Below, piece after piece: positions 20,317-28,475 of a stretch of DNA of 44,249 nt. Made by a program: the position numbers and the translations under genes. Positions within the stretch are counted from its first letter, which is position 1. Each line of letters starts with the position of its first letter. This DNA comes from Rhizobium sp. Q54 (GTDB lineage Bacteria > Pseudomonadota > Alphaproteobacteria > Rhizobiales > Xanthobacteraceae), in the NCBI GenBank assembly GCA_945861895.1, contig CAMAWF010000021.1:1-44249 (forward strand), written 5' to 3'. The notes beneath the pieces are model-generated. The model was not told the DNA's origin and made no database searches. It saw only the letters and a program-made list of their open reading frames with translations.

Positions 20317-21552
20317 TCAGGCGCGTGCGGCAGCGCTGCGCCAGGCGCGCCGCATATCGATATCGATCACCGGCGCTTCCGTCGTTTCGGCCGCCGCAGC
20401 CGATCCGGTGCTCTCCACGCGGTTGCGTCCATTGGCCTTGGCGCGGTAGAGCGCCCGATCGGCCTGCGCCAGCAGCGCCTTGATTTCGGTTTGCGGATTG
20501 CTGTCCATGGTAACGCCGATGCTCACGGTCGGCAGCAATTCGGCGCCGCCGTGTCCTTCGGCGGCGGCGGCGAAATTGCGGCGCACCCGGTCGGCCACGG
20601 CGACCGCTTCGCCGAGGTCGCCGACCGCCAGCACGGCGGCAAATTCCTCGCCGCCGATGCGGCCGAACAGAATCTCGGAGCCCAGCGTCGCCGTCGCGCT
20701 CTCGGCGAAAAGTTGCAGCACCTTGTCGCCCACCGCGTGGCCGAGCCGGTCGTTGATCAGCTTGAAACGGTCGAGGTCGAACAGAAACACCGCCAGCGGC
20801 TCGCCGTCGCGCGCCTGTTGCGCCAGCAGCCGCGCCGAACCGTCGAGGAAGGCGCGGCGGTTGGGCACGCCGCTGAGCGGATCGATGAGCGAGGCGATCT
20901 TGTGCTCTAATTCCGTGCGCTCCTTGGTCATGTTGAGCAGCAGGAAGGCCATCACCACGGTGAACAGCAGCGTGCCGAACGCCAGCAGCGCGAAGGAAAC
21001 GCCGTGCATCAGCGTCTGGCCTTCCAGGATCGGCGAAAGCATCGTGGCCGGGATGCGCGCGAGCAGCGCCGCGCCATAGGCCAGCAGCACGACAACCGTC
21101 GGCCAGCGCGACATCAGCGGCTCGTCGCGGCCGCGCCAGAATTCCTCCGCCGTCACCGCCGCCAGCATCGCCATCATGGCGGAGACCAGCACGACGCGCA
21201 GATTGATGTCTGCGGCAAAAGCAGGAACCCAGCAGGCGACAAGCCAGAGCGCAGGCGCCGCCAGCACCAGTTCCGGCCGCACCGGCCGGCCGTCGAACAT
21301 GCGCGCGCCCGCCCAGGTCAGACCGTAGCCGAGCAGCACCAAAGCATTTGCCAGATCGACCGAGATAAAGTCGCTGCTCGCCCCGTGCGTGGTGAGCAGC
21401 GCAAGCCCGACCGCGCTCACGATATAGGAGGCGCCCCACACCATCGGCGCGCGGACGGCGCGGTTTTGCAGGCCGGCGAAAACCAGCAGAGCGCCAAGCA
21501 GCGCCGTGACGAAAACCGTCACCACCGACAGGGTTTGCACGTCAAGCTGCAT
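20317..21552 (-). CDS. Membrane diguanylate cyclase lacking the I-site
   Basis: A 411-residue paralogue of the adjacent cyclase, with the same N-terminal six-helix membrane part and C-terminal GGDEF domain (SLIDPLSGVPNRRAFLDG, FDLDRFKLINDRLGHAVGD, GGEEF at 300-304, ADRALYRAKANGRNR). The four residues where RxxD would be read GSEI, so product inhibition through that site is probably lost. The start MQLDVQTLSVV at 21552 is chosen over the open frame to 21669 because it leads straight into the first membrane helix. It lies 142 bp upstream of the other cyclase on the same strand, which suggests tandem duplication and divergence. Confidence 0.92.
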   Translation of the reverse strand: MQLDVQTLSVVTVFVTALLGALLVFAGLQNRAVRAPMVWGASYIVSAVGLALLTTHGASSDFISVDLANALVLLGYGLTWAGARMFDGRPVRPELVLAAPALWLVACWVPAFAADINLRVVLVSAMMAMLAAVTAEEFWRGRDEPLMSRWPTVVVLLAYGAALLARIPATMLSPILEGQTLMHGVSFALLAFGTLLFTVVMAFLLLNMTKERTELEHKIASLIDPLSGVPNRRAFLDGSARLLAQQARDGEPLAVFLFDLDRFKLINDRLGHAVGDKVLQLFAESATATLGSEILFGRIGGEEFAAVLAVGDLGEAVAVADRVRRNFAAAAEGHGGAELLPTVSIGVTMDSNPQTEIKALLAQADRALYRAKANGRNRVESTGSAAAAETTEAPVIDIDMRRAWRSAAARA

Positions 21553-21695
21553 CGAAACCACCACCGCCAAATCCCGCGGCAAACCTATGCCCAGCATGGT
21601 TCCGCAGCGGTTACCGCGGTAGCGCACATGGAAAACAGCGTTGCCGAAGAGTAAACGGCGGCGGCGCAATTTGATTCAATTGCCGGCGGCGCAAT

Positions 21696-21724
21696 GAAAA
21701 AGGCCGCCCGCGCGGCGCCCTTTG
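21696..21724 (-). terminator. Terminator after rpsI
   Basis: On the minus strand AAGGGCGCC-GCGC-GGCGGCCTT forms a stem with a single internal mismatch, followed by TTTTTC. It lies about 35 bp beyond the rpsI stop codon and ends the rplM-rpsI operon. Confidence 0.75.
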
Positions 21725-21758
21725 GAATTTCGCAAAACCCGATGCTGCGCGCGAAACG

Positions 21759-22235
21759 TCAGCGCTTGGAGAACTGGAAGGAGCGCCGCGCCTTGGCCCG
21801 GCCGTACTTCTTGCGCTCGACCACGCGGCTATCGCGGGTGAGAAAGCCGCCGCGCTTGAGGATGGGGCGCAGATCCGGCTCGAAATAGGTCAGCGCCTTG
21901 GAAATGCCGTGGCGCACGGCGCCCGCCTGGCCCGACAGACCGCCGCCGGAGACGGTGCAGATCACGTCGTATTGGGTGCTGCGGTTGGCGGCGATCAGCG
22001 GCTGATTGATCAGCATGCGCAGCACCGGACGCGCGAAAAACACTTCGAGCGTGCGGGTGTTGACCGTGATCTTGCCGGCGCCGGGTTTGATCCAGACGCG
22101 GGCGACCGCGTTCTTGCGCTTGCCGGTGGCATAGGCGCGGCCTTGCTTGTCGAGTTTTTGCGTATAGGTCGGCGCCTCGGGCGCGGCCGGCTTGATTGCG
22201 GCGAGCCCTTCCAGCGACTGCACGGTCTCGGCCAT
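21759..22235 (-). CDS. rpsI: 30S ribosomal protein S9
   Basis: A 158-residue S9 protein with an alphaproteobacterial N-terminal extension of about 30 residues before the conserved [33 protein letters not shown] and the basic C-terminal end RRSFQFSKR, which reaches the tRNA in the P site, are intact. Its ATG overlaps the rplM stop by one base (TGATG), the usual tight coupling of this operon. Confidence 0.98.
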   Translation of the reverse strand: MAETVQSLEGLAAIKPAAPEAPTYTQKLDKQGRAYATGKRKNAVARVWIKPGAGKITVNTRTLEVFFARPVLRMLINQPLIAANRSTQYDVICTVSGGGLSGQAGAVRHGISKALTYFEPDLRPILKRGGFLTRDSRVVERKKYGRAKARRSFQFSKR

Positions 22236-22699
22236 CAGGCGATCCTCGTGTTTTTACGATTCATGGAGGCGATGTCGAGCTTCACTGGCTGCTGCGCCTC
22301 GTGCGGATGCTCCGGTCCCGGATAGACCCGCAGGTTTCCGAGTTGCACGCGGCCGAGCGGCCCGCGCGGCAGCATGCGCTCGATCGCCTTTTCGACGATG
22401 CGCTCGGGGAATTTGCCCTCGAGGATCGACTTGGCCGTGCGCTCCTTGATGCCGCCGATATAGCCGGTGTGGTGCCGGTAGACTTTTTTCTGCAGCTTGC
22501 GGCCGGTGAGCACGGCCTTGGCGGCGTTGATGATGATGATGTTGTCGCCGTCGTCGACATGCGGCGTAAAAGTCGGCTTGTGCTTGCCGCGCAGCCGCAG
22601 CGCCACCAGTGACGCAAGCCGGCCGACGACGAGCCCGGTGGCGTCGATCATTACCCACTTTTTCTCGATATCGGCGGCCTTGGCCGAAAACGTTTTCAT
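22235..22699 (-). CDS. rplM: 50S ribosomal protein L13
   Basis: A 154-residue L13, an early assembly protein of the large subunit. Marks are [16 protein letters not shown] near the start, [16 protein letters not shown], and the signature [38 protein letters not shown] provides the ribosome binding site. It is the first gene of the rplM-rpsI operon and has a well-formed promoter about 50 bp upstream. Confidence 0.98.
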   Translation of the reverse strand: MKTFSAKAADIEKKWVMIDATGLVVGRLASLVALRLRGKHKPTFTPHVDDGDNIIIINAAKAVLTGRKLQKKVYRHHTGYIGGIKERTAKSILEGKFPERIVEKAIERMLPRGPLGRVQLGNLRVYPGPEHPHEAQQPVKLDIASMNRKNTRIA

Positions 22700-22750
22700 C
22701 GCAATTCCTTGCAGAAACAGCGCCCACGGACGGCGCTCAAGGTCGCGCGC

Positions 22751-22779
22751 TATCTACCGCAGCGGCAAAAATGGGTCAA
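22751..22779 (-). promoter_or_regulatory. Housekeeping promoter of rplM-rpsI
   Basis: On the minus strand TTGACC (22774-22779) and TAGATA (22751-22756) are separated by exactly 17 bp. Each hexamer is close to the sigma-70 consensus, and the pair lies about 50 bp upstream of rplM. Confidence 0.7.
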
Positions 22780-22850
22780 CGGCCATCGGGAGAAATTAAC
22801 TTCAATAAATCAATATCTTGAATAAATGGTGCGATAATACCTGCGGCCAA

Positions 22851-23282
22851 TCAACTGCGCGGCGGGATTGAATAGGTCGAGGTGACATGGGCGACCGGCT
22901 CGTCCTCGCCGTCGCAGCGGATCACGACTTCGCCCACCGCCAGCCGCTTGCCGAGCTTAAGCAGCCGTGCCTCGGCGATGAGATCGGTTTGCTTCGGCTT
23001 GCGCAGGAAATTGATGTTGAGATTGATCGTGACCGCCAGCGGAACAGGGCCGATGGCCGCGAGAACGGCCACATACATGGCGAAATCGGCGAGCGCCATC
23101 ATGGTGGGCCCCGAAATCGTGCCGCCCGGGCGAATGGAGTCTTCCCGATAGGCCTGCCGGACGCGGCAGCCTCGCTCCGAAACCTCGTCGATCGAGACTG
23201 CGCTTTGTTCATTGAACACTTGCGGAAACTCGACGGCCAGCAGCCGCTCGATCTCCTTGACCGACAGCATTGGCGCCGCCAT
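22851..23282 (-). CDS. PaaI-family (hot-dog fold) acyl-CoA thioesterase
   Basis: A 143-residue hot-dog-fold protein of the PaaI/YbgC group, expected to cleave small or aromatic acyl-CoA thioesters. The core helix region RPGGTISGPTMMALADFAMY matches the family motif (G-x-x-G-G-x-x-x-x-L-x-D type, with Asp70-like acid in ALAD), and INLNINFLRKP plus AEARLLKLGKRLAVGEVVI form the following strands. Two starts are possible: 23294 (MEEQMAAPM) or 23282 (MAAPMLSVKEIE). The latter is chosen because GGAGGA precedes it at ideal spacing. It is divergent from an enoyl-CoA hydratase-like gene, consistent with acyl-CoA metabolism. The substrate is unknown. Confidence 0.85.
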   Translation of the reverse strand: MAAPMLSVKEIERLLAVEFPQVFNEQSAVSIDEVSERGCRVRQAYREDSIRPGGTISGPTMMALADFAMYVAVLAAIGPVPLAVTINLNINFLRKPKQTDLIAEARLLKLGKRLAVGEVVIRCDGEDEPVAHVTSTYSIPPRS

Positions 23283-23366
23283 CTGTTCCTCCATGCCCTT
23301 CCCGCTCGCGCGGCATCCAGGATGGGATACAATGCGCAAGTCCCAATCGCAAAGGCCCCGGCAGCG

Positions 23367-24197
23367 ATGACCGTCCATTCCAAAACGGCCCATACCGACC
23401 CGGCGGCTTCCCCAGCGGTGCTGCGCGACACCGTCGACGGCATCGCGCTGCTTTCGCTCAACCGGCCGAAGGCGCGCAATACGCTGTCGGAGGCGATGCT
23501 CGCAGGCTTGCGCGACAATTTTGCCGACATCGCGGCCGATCAGCGCGTGCGCGCGGTGGTGATTTACGCCAATGGGCCGGTTTTTTCGGCCGGACACGAT
23601 CTTAAAGAGATCACCCAACGCCGCCGCGATCCGGACGGCGGCCGCGCCTATGTCAAGGATCTCATGCAGCGCTGTAGCCTGTTGATGCAGAGCATCCTGA
23701 AATTGCCGCAGCCGGTGATCGCCGCAGTCGAGGGCGTCGCCACCGCCGCCGGCTGCCAGCTCGTCGCCAGCTGCGATCTCGCAATCGCTTCCACCGCCGC
23801 CCGCTTCGCCACTCCCGGCGTGCAGATCGGCCTGTTCTGCTCGACGCCCATGGTGGCGCTCTCGCGCAATGTATCGCGCAAACATGCGATGGAAATGCTG
23901 CTGACCGGCGACCAGGTCCCGGCTGAGGACGCGCTGCGCATGGGCCTCGTCAATCGCGTGGTCGCCGCCGGCACCGCCGGCGCAGAAGCCTTGAAATTCG
24001 CGCGCAAGATTTCCGCCAAGTCGGCGCTCACCGTGAAGATCGGCAAGGACGCCTTTTATCGCCAGGTTGAGATGAATCTCGCCGACGCCTATCGCTGCGC
24101 CGTCGAGGTCATGGTCGAAAACATGATGGCGCGCGACGCCAAGGAAGGCATCGGCGCCTTCATCGAGAAACGCGACCCGAAATGGGAAGACCGCTAA
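23367..24197 (+). CDS. Enoyl-CoA hydratase-like protein (ECHDC3 type)
   Basis: A 276-residue crotonase-fold protein. The oxyanion-hole segments are FSAGHDLKEI and the glycines of ATAAGCQLVASCDLAIAS. The two glutamates that do the water chemistry in true enoyl-CoA hydratases are absent: the first site reads GCQLVA, and the second reads PGVQIGLFCSTP. This pattern and the LFCSTPMVALSRNVSRKHAMEMLLTG stretch match the ECHDC3 subgroup, whose reaction is not established. So acyl-CoA binding is likely, but hydratase activity is doubtful. It starts 84 bp from the divergent thioesterase and is followed by a CoA-binding protein gene. Confidence 0.87.
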   Translation: MTVHSKTAHTDPAASPAVLRDTVDGIALLSLNRPKARNTLSEAMLAGLRDNFADIAADQRVRAVVIYANGPVFSAGHDLKEITQRRRDPDGGRAYVKDLMQRCSLLMQSILKLPQPVIAAVEGVATAAGCQLVASCDLAIASTAARFATPGVQIGLFCSTPMVALSRNVSRKHAMEMLLTGDQVPAEDALRMGLVNRVVAAGTAGAEALKFARKISAKSALTVKIGKDAFYRQVEMNLADAYRCAVEVMVENMMARDAKEGIGAFIEKRDPKWEDR

Positions 24198-24270
24198 TGC
24201 CCCCGGCTTTCAGCCGCTCGCAAAAAGATCGCCGAAATGCAAGCCCAGTGATACGTCACGCGCGGCGGAA

Positions 24271-24858
24271 ATGAACCACGACAGCTACCCCGACAGTTAC
24301 ATCCGCGGCATCCTCAATACCGTGAAAACGATCGCCATGGTCGGCATTTCGCCGAAGGACAACCGCCCGAGCTATTTCGCCTTCAAATATCTGCTTGAGC
24401 GCGGCTACCGCATGATCCCGGTCAATCCCGGACAAACCGGCAAGGACATCCTCGGCCAGAAGGTCTATGCCAAGCTCGCCGATATCCCTGAGCCGGTGGA
24501 CATGGTCGATATCTTTCGCGCCTCGCAATTCGCTTTGCCGATCGTGCAGGAGGCGCTCACGCTCACGCCGAAGCCGCAGGCGATCTGGATGCAGCTCACC
24601 GTGCGCAACGACGAAGCCGCGCGCCTGGCGGAAGCCGCCGGCCTCAAGGTGGTGATGAACCGCTGCCCGAAGATCGAATATGGCCGCCTGTCGTCGGAAA
24701 TTTCCTGGATGGGCGTCAATTCGCGCACGCTCACGTCGAAGAAAGCGCAACTCATGGGCAAGGGCGTCCAGCGCATGTCGCTCAACCGCACCACCATGAG
24801 CGGCGGCGCAACGGATGCGACCGATCGCGCCCAGCGCGACGAAGAAGGCGGCCATTGA
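24271..24858 (+). CDS. CoA-binding protein, YccU type
   Basis: A 195-residue Rossmann-fold protein of the CoA_binding family (about 130 conserved residues plus a charged tail). TIAMVGISPKDNRPSYFAFKYLLERGY holds the nucleotide-binding glycine turn. IPVNPG, VDIFRAS and VVMNRCPKIEYGR, with a conserved Cys, are standard for the family. Members bind CoA, but their cellular role is poorly known. It lies upstream of the O-acetylhomoserine sulfhydrylase gene on the same strand, an arrangement I recall from related genomes, which hints at sulfur or CoA-linked metabolism. The last 20 residues are polar and probably disordered. Confidence 0.9.
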   Translation: MNHDSYPDSYIRGILNTVKTIAMVGISPKDNRPSYFAFKYLLERGYRMIPVNPGQTGKDILGQKVYAKLADIPEPVDMVDIFRASQFALPIVQEALTLTPKPQAIWMQLTVRNDEAARLAEAAGLKVVMNRCPKIEYGRLSSEISWMGVNSRTLTSKKAQLMGKGVQRMSLNRTTMSGGATDATDRAQRDEEGGH

Positions 24859-24946
24859 GCAAGACCGCCCGATTGGGATTAATTTCTAACCTTAACGCCT
24901 GCGGCAGCGTGCCGATTTCGAATTAACGCAACGCGCCTTTGCCGCC

Positions 24947-24975
24947 TTGACGCCCCTGTGCGCCGGCTCGATAAC
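24947..24975 (+). promoter_or_regulatory. Candidate promoter of the sulfhydrylase gene
   Basis: TTGACG (24947-24952) and GATAAC (24970-24975) are 17 bp apart and lie about 50 bp upstream of the ATG. The match to the housekeeping consensus is fair. The same 170-bp gap shows no recognisable S-adenosylmethionine riboswitch. Confidence 0.45.
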
Positions 24976-25027
24976 CGCCCGATAATCCGCGGGCTGCACC
25001 GGCCCGGCAGCAGGAGAGCGCGCCGCC

Positions 25028-26311
25028 ATGACCGACCGCATTCCGGGCTTTTCGACGCTCGCCATTCATGCCGGCGCGCAGCCCGATCCGACCACCGGCG
25101 CACGCGCGACCCCGATCTATCAGACCACATCGTTCGTGTTCGACGACGTCGATCACGCCGCCTCGCTGTTTGGGCTGCAGGCCTTCGGCAACATCTATAC
25201 CCGCATCGGCAACCCCACCAACGCGGTGCTGGAGGAGCGCGTCGCGGCCCTCGAAGGCGGCACGGCGGGCCTCGCGGTCGCCTCCGGTCACGCCGCGCAA
25301 GTCGTCGTCATGCACACGCTGATGACACCGGGCGATGAATTCGTCGCCTCCAAGAAACTCTACGGCGGCTCGATCAACCAGTTCAATCACGCGTTCAAGA
25401 ATTTCGGCTGGAACGTGGTCTGGGCGGACCCCGACGACATCGCTTCGTTCGAGCGCGCGGTAACGCCCAAAACCAAAGCCATCTTCACCGAGTCGATCGC
25501 CAATCCGGGCGGCGTCATCACCGACATCGAGGCGGTGTCGGCAATCGCCCGGCGCGCCAGCATCCCCCTCATCGTCGACAACACGCTGGCAACGCCATAT
25601 CTGTGCAAGCCGATCGATTACGGCGCCGACATTGTCGTTCATTCGCTCACCAAGTTTCTCGGCGGTCATGGCAATTCGATTGGCGGCATGATCGTCGACG
25701 CCGGCACCTTCAACTGGTCGCGCGAGGGCCGCTACCCGATGCTGTCCGAGCCGCGCCCGGAATATTCCGGCATCGTGCTGCACGAGACCTTCGGCAACTT
25801 TGCCTTCGCCATTGCTTGCCGGGTGCTGGGCCTGCGCGACATCGGGCCGGCGCTTTCGCCGTTCAATGCGTTTCTGATCCTCACCGGCATCGAGACATTG
25901 CCGCTGCGCATGCAGCGCCATTGCGACAACGCCAAGCAGGTGACGGAATGGCTGGTCAAACACAACAAAGTGGCGTGGGTGAGCTATCCCGGCCTCGCGG
26001 GCGACAAATACAACGCACTCGCCAAAAAATATTGCCCGAAGGGCGCCGGCGCGGTGTTCACCTTCGGCCTCAAGGGCGGCTACGACGCCGGCGTCAAACT
26101 GGTGTCCAACGTGAAGCTGTTTTCGCATCTGGCCAATATCGGCGACACGCGCTCGCTCATCATCCATCCAGCCTCGACCACGCACCGGCAATTGTCCGAC
26201 GCGCAGAAGGTGCAGGCCGGCGCCGGACCCGACGTGGTGCGGCTCTCGATCGGGCTCGAAGACCCCGCGGACATCATCGCCGACTTGGAGCAGGGGCTAG
26301 GCGCGGCCTGA
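25028..26311 (+). CDS. O-acetylhomoserine sulfhydrylase (PLP enzyme)
   Basis: A 427-residue member of the Cys/Met-metabolism PLP family, which makes homocysteine from O-acetylhomoserine and sulfide. Lys209 in VVHSLTKFLGGHG is the PLP Schiff-base residue. YTRIGNPTNAVLEER and LEGGTAGLAVASGHAA bind the cofactor phosphate, and LFSHLANIGDTRSLIIHPASTTH is diagnostic. Length and the last motif favour O-acetylhomoserine aminocarboxypropyltransferase (MetY-like) over cystathionine gamma-synthase. CAGGAG precedes the ATG. Its stop codon directly abuts that of the convergent enoyl-CoA hydratase gene. Confidence 0.93.
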   Translation: MTDRIPGFSTLAIHAGAQPDPTTGARATPIYQTTSFVFDDVDHAASLFGLQAFGNIYTRIGNPTNAVLEERVAALEGGTAGLAVASGHAAQVVVMHTLMTPGDEFVASKKLYGGSINQFNHAFKNFGWNVVWADPDDIASFERAVTPKTKAIFTESIANPGGVITDIEAVSAIARRASIPLIVDNTLATPYLCKPIDYGADIVVHSLTKFLGGHGNSIGGMIVDAGTFNWSREGRYPMLSEPRPEYSGIVLHETFGNFAFAIACRVLGLRDIGPALSPFNAFLILTGIETLPLRMQRHCDNAKQVTEWLVKHNKVAWVSYPGLAGDKYNALAKKYCPKGAGAVFTFGLKGGYDAGVKLVSNVKLFSHLANIGDTRSLIIHPASTTHRQLSDAQKVQAGAGPDVVRLSIGLEDPADIIADLEQGLGAA

Positions 26312-27064
26312 TTATTTCTTCAGCGTGCGGGCGACGTAATCGCGGATGTGCGCGACCGTGCCTGGCGCGGTCCAGATTTTCACCGCCGCCGCCTCGATGC
26401 GCTTTCCGTCCTTCTTCATGCGCTCGATCGACGGCAGCCGCATCTGCTGTTTGGTCAGGGCGAAAGCCGGCGGCGACAATGCCGCGAGCATCTGCGCGGT
26501 CGCAAGCGCGCGATCCATCAGCGCAGCCGGTTCAGCAATCTCATCGATAAAGCCGCGCTCAATGGCGGCATCGGGCGGATGCGTCGCGCCGCCCAAGATC
26601 GCCTCGGGAAAATAGCGCGGGACCGTCACCGCGCGCATGATCTCGAACGCCAGCGCGGGGAACGGAACGCCGACCAGCAACTCGGTGACGCCGATACGCC
26701 CGCCCTCGCGCGCCATGATCCGCTTGTCGGCGCAGCACGCCAGCACGCAGCCGCCGGCAATGGCATGACCATTGACCGCGGCGACCAGCGGCTTGGGAAA
26801 GAAGAACGCCGCGTCGTAGAGCTTATGCAACGCGGGAAGAAATTTGCGGATATAGCCGGCGCCGCACTCGCTCAACCGCAGCAGATCGACACCGGCGGAA
26901 AAAATCCGGCCCTGCCCGGTCACGATCACGGCGCGGACGTTGGATTTTCGCAATTGTTCGAACTGTCCAGTCAGCGCCTTGCAAAACTCAGTATCGAGCG
27001 CATTGGCCTTGCCGTGGGCCAGCGTCAGAATGGCGACATCGCCCTGTTGCTTCAACTCGATCAT
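26312..27064 (-). CDS. Enoyl-CoA hydratase/isomerase family protein
   Basis: A 250-residue crotonase-fold protein. The oxyanion segments are [10 protein letters not shown] and [22 protein letters not shown]. The first catalytic Glu position is Val (GGCVLA), but the second Glu seems kept ([12 protein letters not shown]), as in several isomerase-like or unassigned members. Its ATG overlaps the heme A synthase stop as ATGA, so translation of the two is probably coupled even though the functions seem unrelated. The long frame that continues upstream on this strand is a shadow of ctaA and is not part of the gene. The substrate is unknown. Confidence 0.87.
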   Translation of the reverse strand: MIELKQQGDVAILTLAHGKANALDTEFCKALTGQFEQLRKSNVRAVIVTGQGRIFSAGVDLLRLSECGAGYIRKFLPALHKLYDAAFFFPKPLVAAVNGHAIAGGCVLACCADKRIMAREGGRIGVTELLVGVPFPALAFEIMRAVTVPRYFPEAILGGATHPPDAAIERGFIDEIAEPAALMDRALATAQMLAALSPPAFALTKQQMRLPSIERMKKDGKRIEAAAVKIWTAPGTVAHIRDYVARTLKK

Positions 27065-28176
27065 GTTTTGGCGCTCACGGTTTTCAGCCCGACGCGGGAG
27101 GGCTCGGTGCGAGGCTTCAGCCGCTCGGCATGTATCACCGCGACGGTCAACACGACGATGGCCGTGGCTTGATGTGCCAGCGCCAGCGCGAGCGGCGCCT
27201 GATAGAGCAGCGTGAAAATGCCGATCGCGGCTTGCAGCGTGACCGCCAGCGCAAGCGTCACCGCCCCTGCAAAAGCGGCTCCGTCCCGGCGTAATGCGTC
27301 GAGCGCATGCAACGCGGCGGCGATCCACAGCACATAAGCCAGCATGCGATGGGTGAACTGAACCGTGAGCGTGTTCTCGAACAGATTGCGCCAGGCCGGC
27401 GTCTCGAACCAGAGCCGCTCGGCGGCCGGAATGAACGCGCCGTCGATCAGCGGCCAGGTATTGTAGCTCAGGCCAGCATCGAGCCCGGCGACCAGCGCGC
27501 CGAAATAAATCTGGACAACGACCAGCGCCACCAGCGTAAGCGCGCTCGTGCGAATGCGGATGCGCGGCGCTGCAGGCGGCTCGCGCGGCACCAGGCGCTG
27601 CGCGGTCCAGACGATCGCTGCATAGATCGCGCAGGCAAGCGTGAGATGGAACGCCAGGCGATATTGCGACACGCTGGTGCGCGCGGTCAGCCCCGAGGCG
27701 ACCATCCACCATCCCACGACGCCGAGCGCGGCGCCGGCTGCGAATATCGTCCATAGCCGCAGCCGCAGCGCCGGCTCGATAAAGCCGCGCCACAGGAAAA
27801 ACAGCATCGGCAGCAGGAACGCCGCGCCGACCAGCCGCGCCAGCGCGCGGTGCGACCATTCCCACCAATAAATTGTCTTGAAATCGTCCAATCCCATGCC
27901 GCGATTGAGCTCGCGATATTGCGGAATGGCTTTATATTTGTCGAACTCCGCTTGCCAATCGCCTTGTGACGATGGCGGCAGGATCCCGGTCACCGGTTTC
28001 CATTCGACGATAGATAGCCCGGACTCGGTCAAGCGGGTTGCTCCGCCGACGATGAGCGTCACCACCATCAGCGCCGCCACCGCAAGCAGCCACAGCCGCA
28101 CCGCGCGGCGGCGAAATTCGACGGTGGAGCGTGCATCCGGCATGCAAGATCGCTTGCGAGAACCCGCGCGGACCAT
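27061..28176 (-). CDS. ctaA: Heme A synthase
   Basis: A 371-residue inner-membrane protein that oxidises the heme O methyl group to give heme A for cytochrome oxidase. About eight hydrophobic helices are seen, with the conserved histidines in [35 protein letters not shown] and [13 protein letters not shown], which bind the hemes. [21 protein letters not shown] near the N-terminus is a family signature. ATG 28176 follows AGGA at suitable spacing; [10 protein letters not shown] at 28143 is an alternative. Only 37 bp separate its start from the divergent DUF2842 gene. Confidence 0.95.
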   Translation of the reverse strand: MVRAGSRKRSCMPDARSTVEFRRRAVRLWLLAVAALMVVTLIVGGATRLTESGLSIVEWKPVTGILPPSSQGDWQAEFDKYKAIPQYRELNRGMGLDDFKTIYWWEWSHRALARLVGAAFLLPMLFFLWRGFIEPALRLRLWTIFAAGAALGVVGWWMVASGLTARTSVSQYRLAFHLTLACAIYAAIVWTAQRLVPREPPAAPRIRIRTSALTLVALVVVQIYFGALVAGLDAGLSYNTWPLIDGAFIPAAERLWFETPAWRNLFENTLTVQFTHRMLAYVLWIAAALHALDALRRDGAAFAGAVTLALAVTLQAAIGIFTLLYQAPLALALAHQATAIVVLTVAVIHAERLKPRTEPSRVGLKTVSAKT

Positions 28177-28213
28177 ATAGTCCTGCGCGCCTCCTCGCAA
28201 TTCGGATCGATAA

Positions 28214-28414
28214 ATGCCGCAACGCCAACGCAAGCTGATCGGTACCGTGCTCCTGCTGGTTCTGGTGACGGCGTGGGCGCTGCTCGCCATGGCGCTGGCG
28301 CAGTCGGTCCTGACCTCGATCAACAGCCTTGTTGCGGTGATCTATTACGTGATCGCGGGGCTCGGCTGGGTGCTGCCGGCGATGCCGCTGGTGCGCTGGA
28401 TGTCGCGTCCGTAG
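28214..28414 (+). CDS. DUF2842 small membrane protein
   Basis: A 66-residue protein with two membrane helices (about 9-30 and 37-57). The opening [18 protein letters not shown] and the closing [18 protein letters not shown] match the DUF2842 family, which is found in alphaproteobacteria and has no known function. It is divergent from ctaA with 37 bp between starts, an arrangement that may reflect a link to cytochrome oxidase biogenesis, but that is inference. A palindromic repeat follows directly. Confidence 0.85.
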   Translation: MPQRQRKLIGTVLLLVLVTAWALLAMALAQSVLTSINSLVAVIYYVIAGLGWVLPAMPLVRWMSRP

Positions 28415-28426
28415 GACTACTTGCGG

Positions 28427-28475
28427 GCGCGTGATCTTTTCCGAAAACCGATTCCCACTTTTCGGGATCACGCGC
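28427..28475. repeat. Nested palindromic repeat, copy 1
   Basis: The outer arms GCGCGTGATC (28427-28436) and GATCACGCGC (28466-28475) pair perfectly over 10 bp. Inner arms CCGAAAA (28441-28447) and TTTTCGG (28459-28465) add 7 bp. The core, read on the minus strand, is AGTGGGAATCGGTT, close to AGTGGAAACCGGTT in the repeat after the BamE gene, so both belong to one family. It lies between convergent genes, touching the deacetylase stop codon, and can serve as a two-way transcription stop. Confidence 0.75.

Noticed and set aside
20078-21439. 453-codon minus-strand frame overlapping the second cyclase
   Set aside because: Alternative frame of the cyclase gene; the product is Arg/Ala/Gly repeats and lacks the GGDEF signature.
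24859-25027. Possible SAM riboswitch ahead of the sulfhydrylase gene
   Set aside because: The conserved SAM-II elements were looked for and not found; only a plausible promoter is present.
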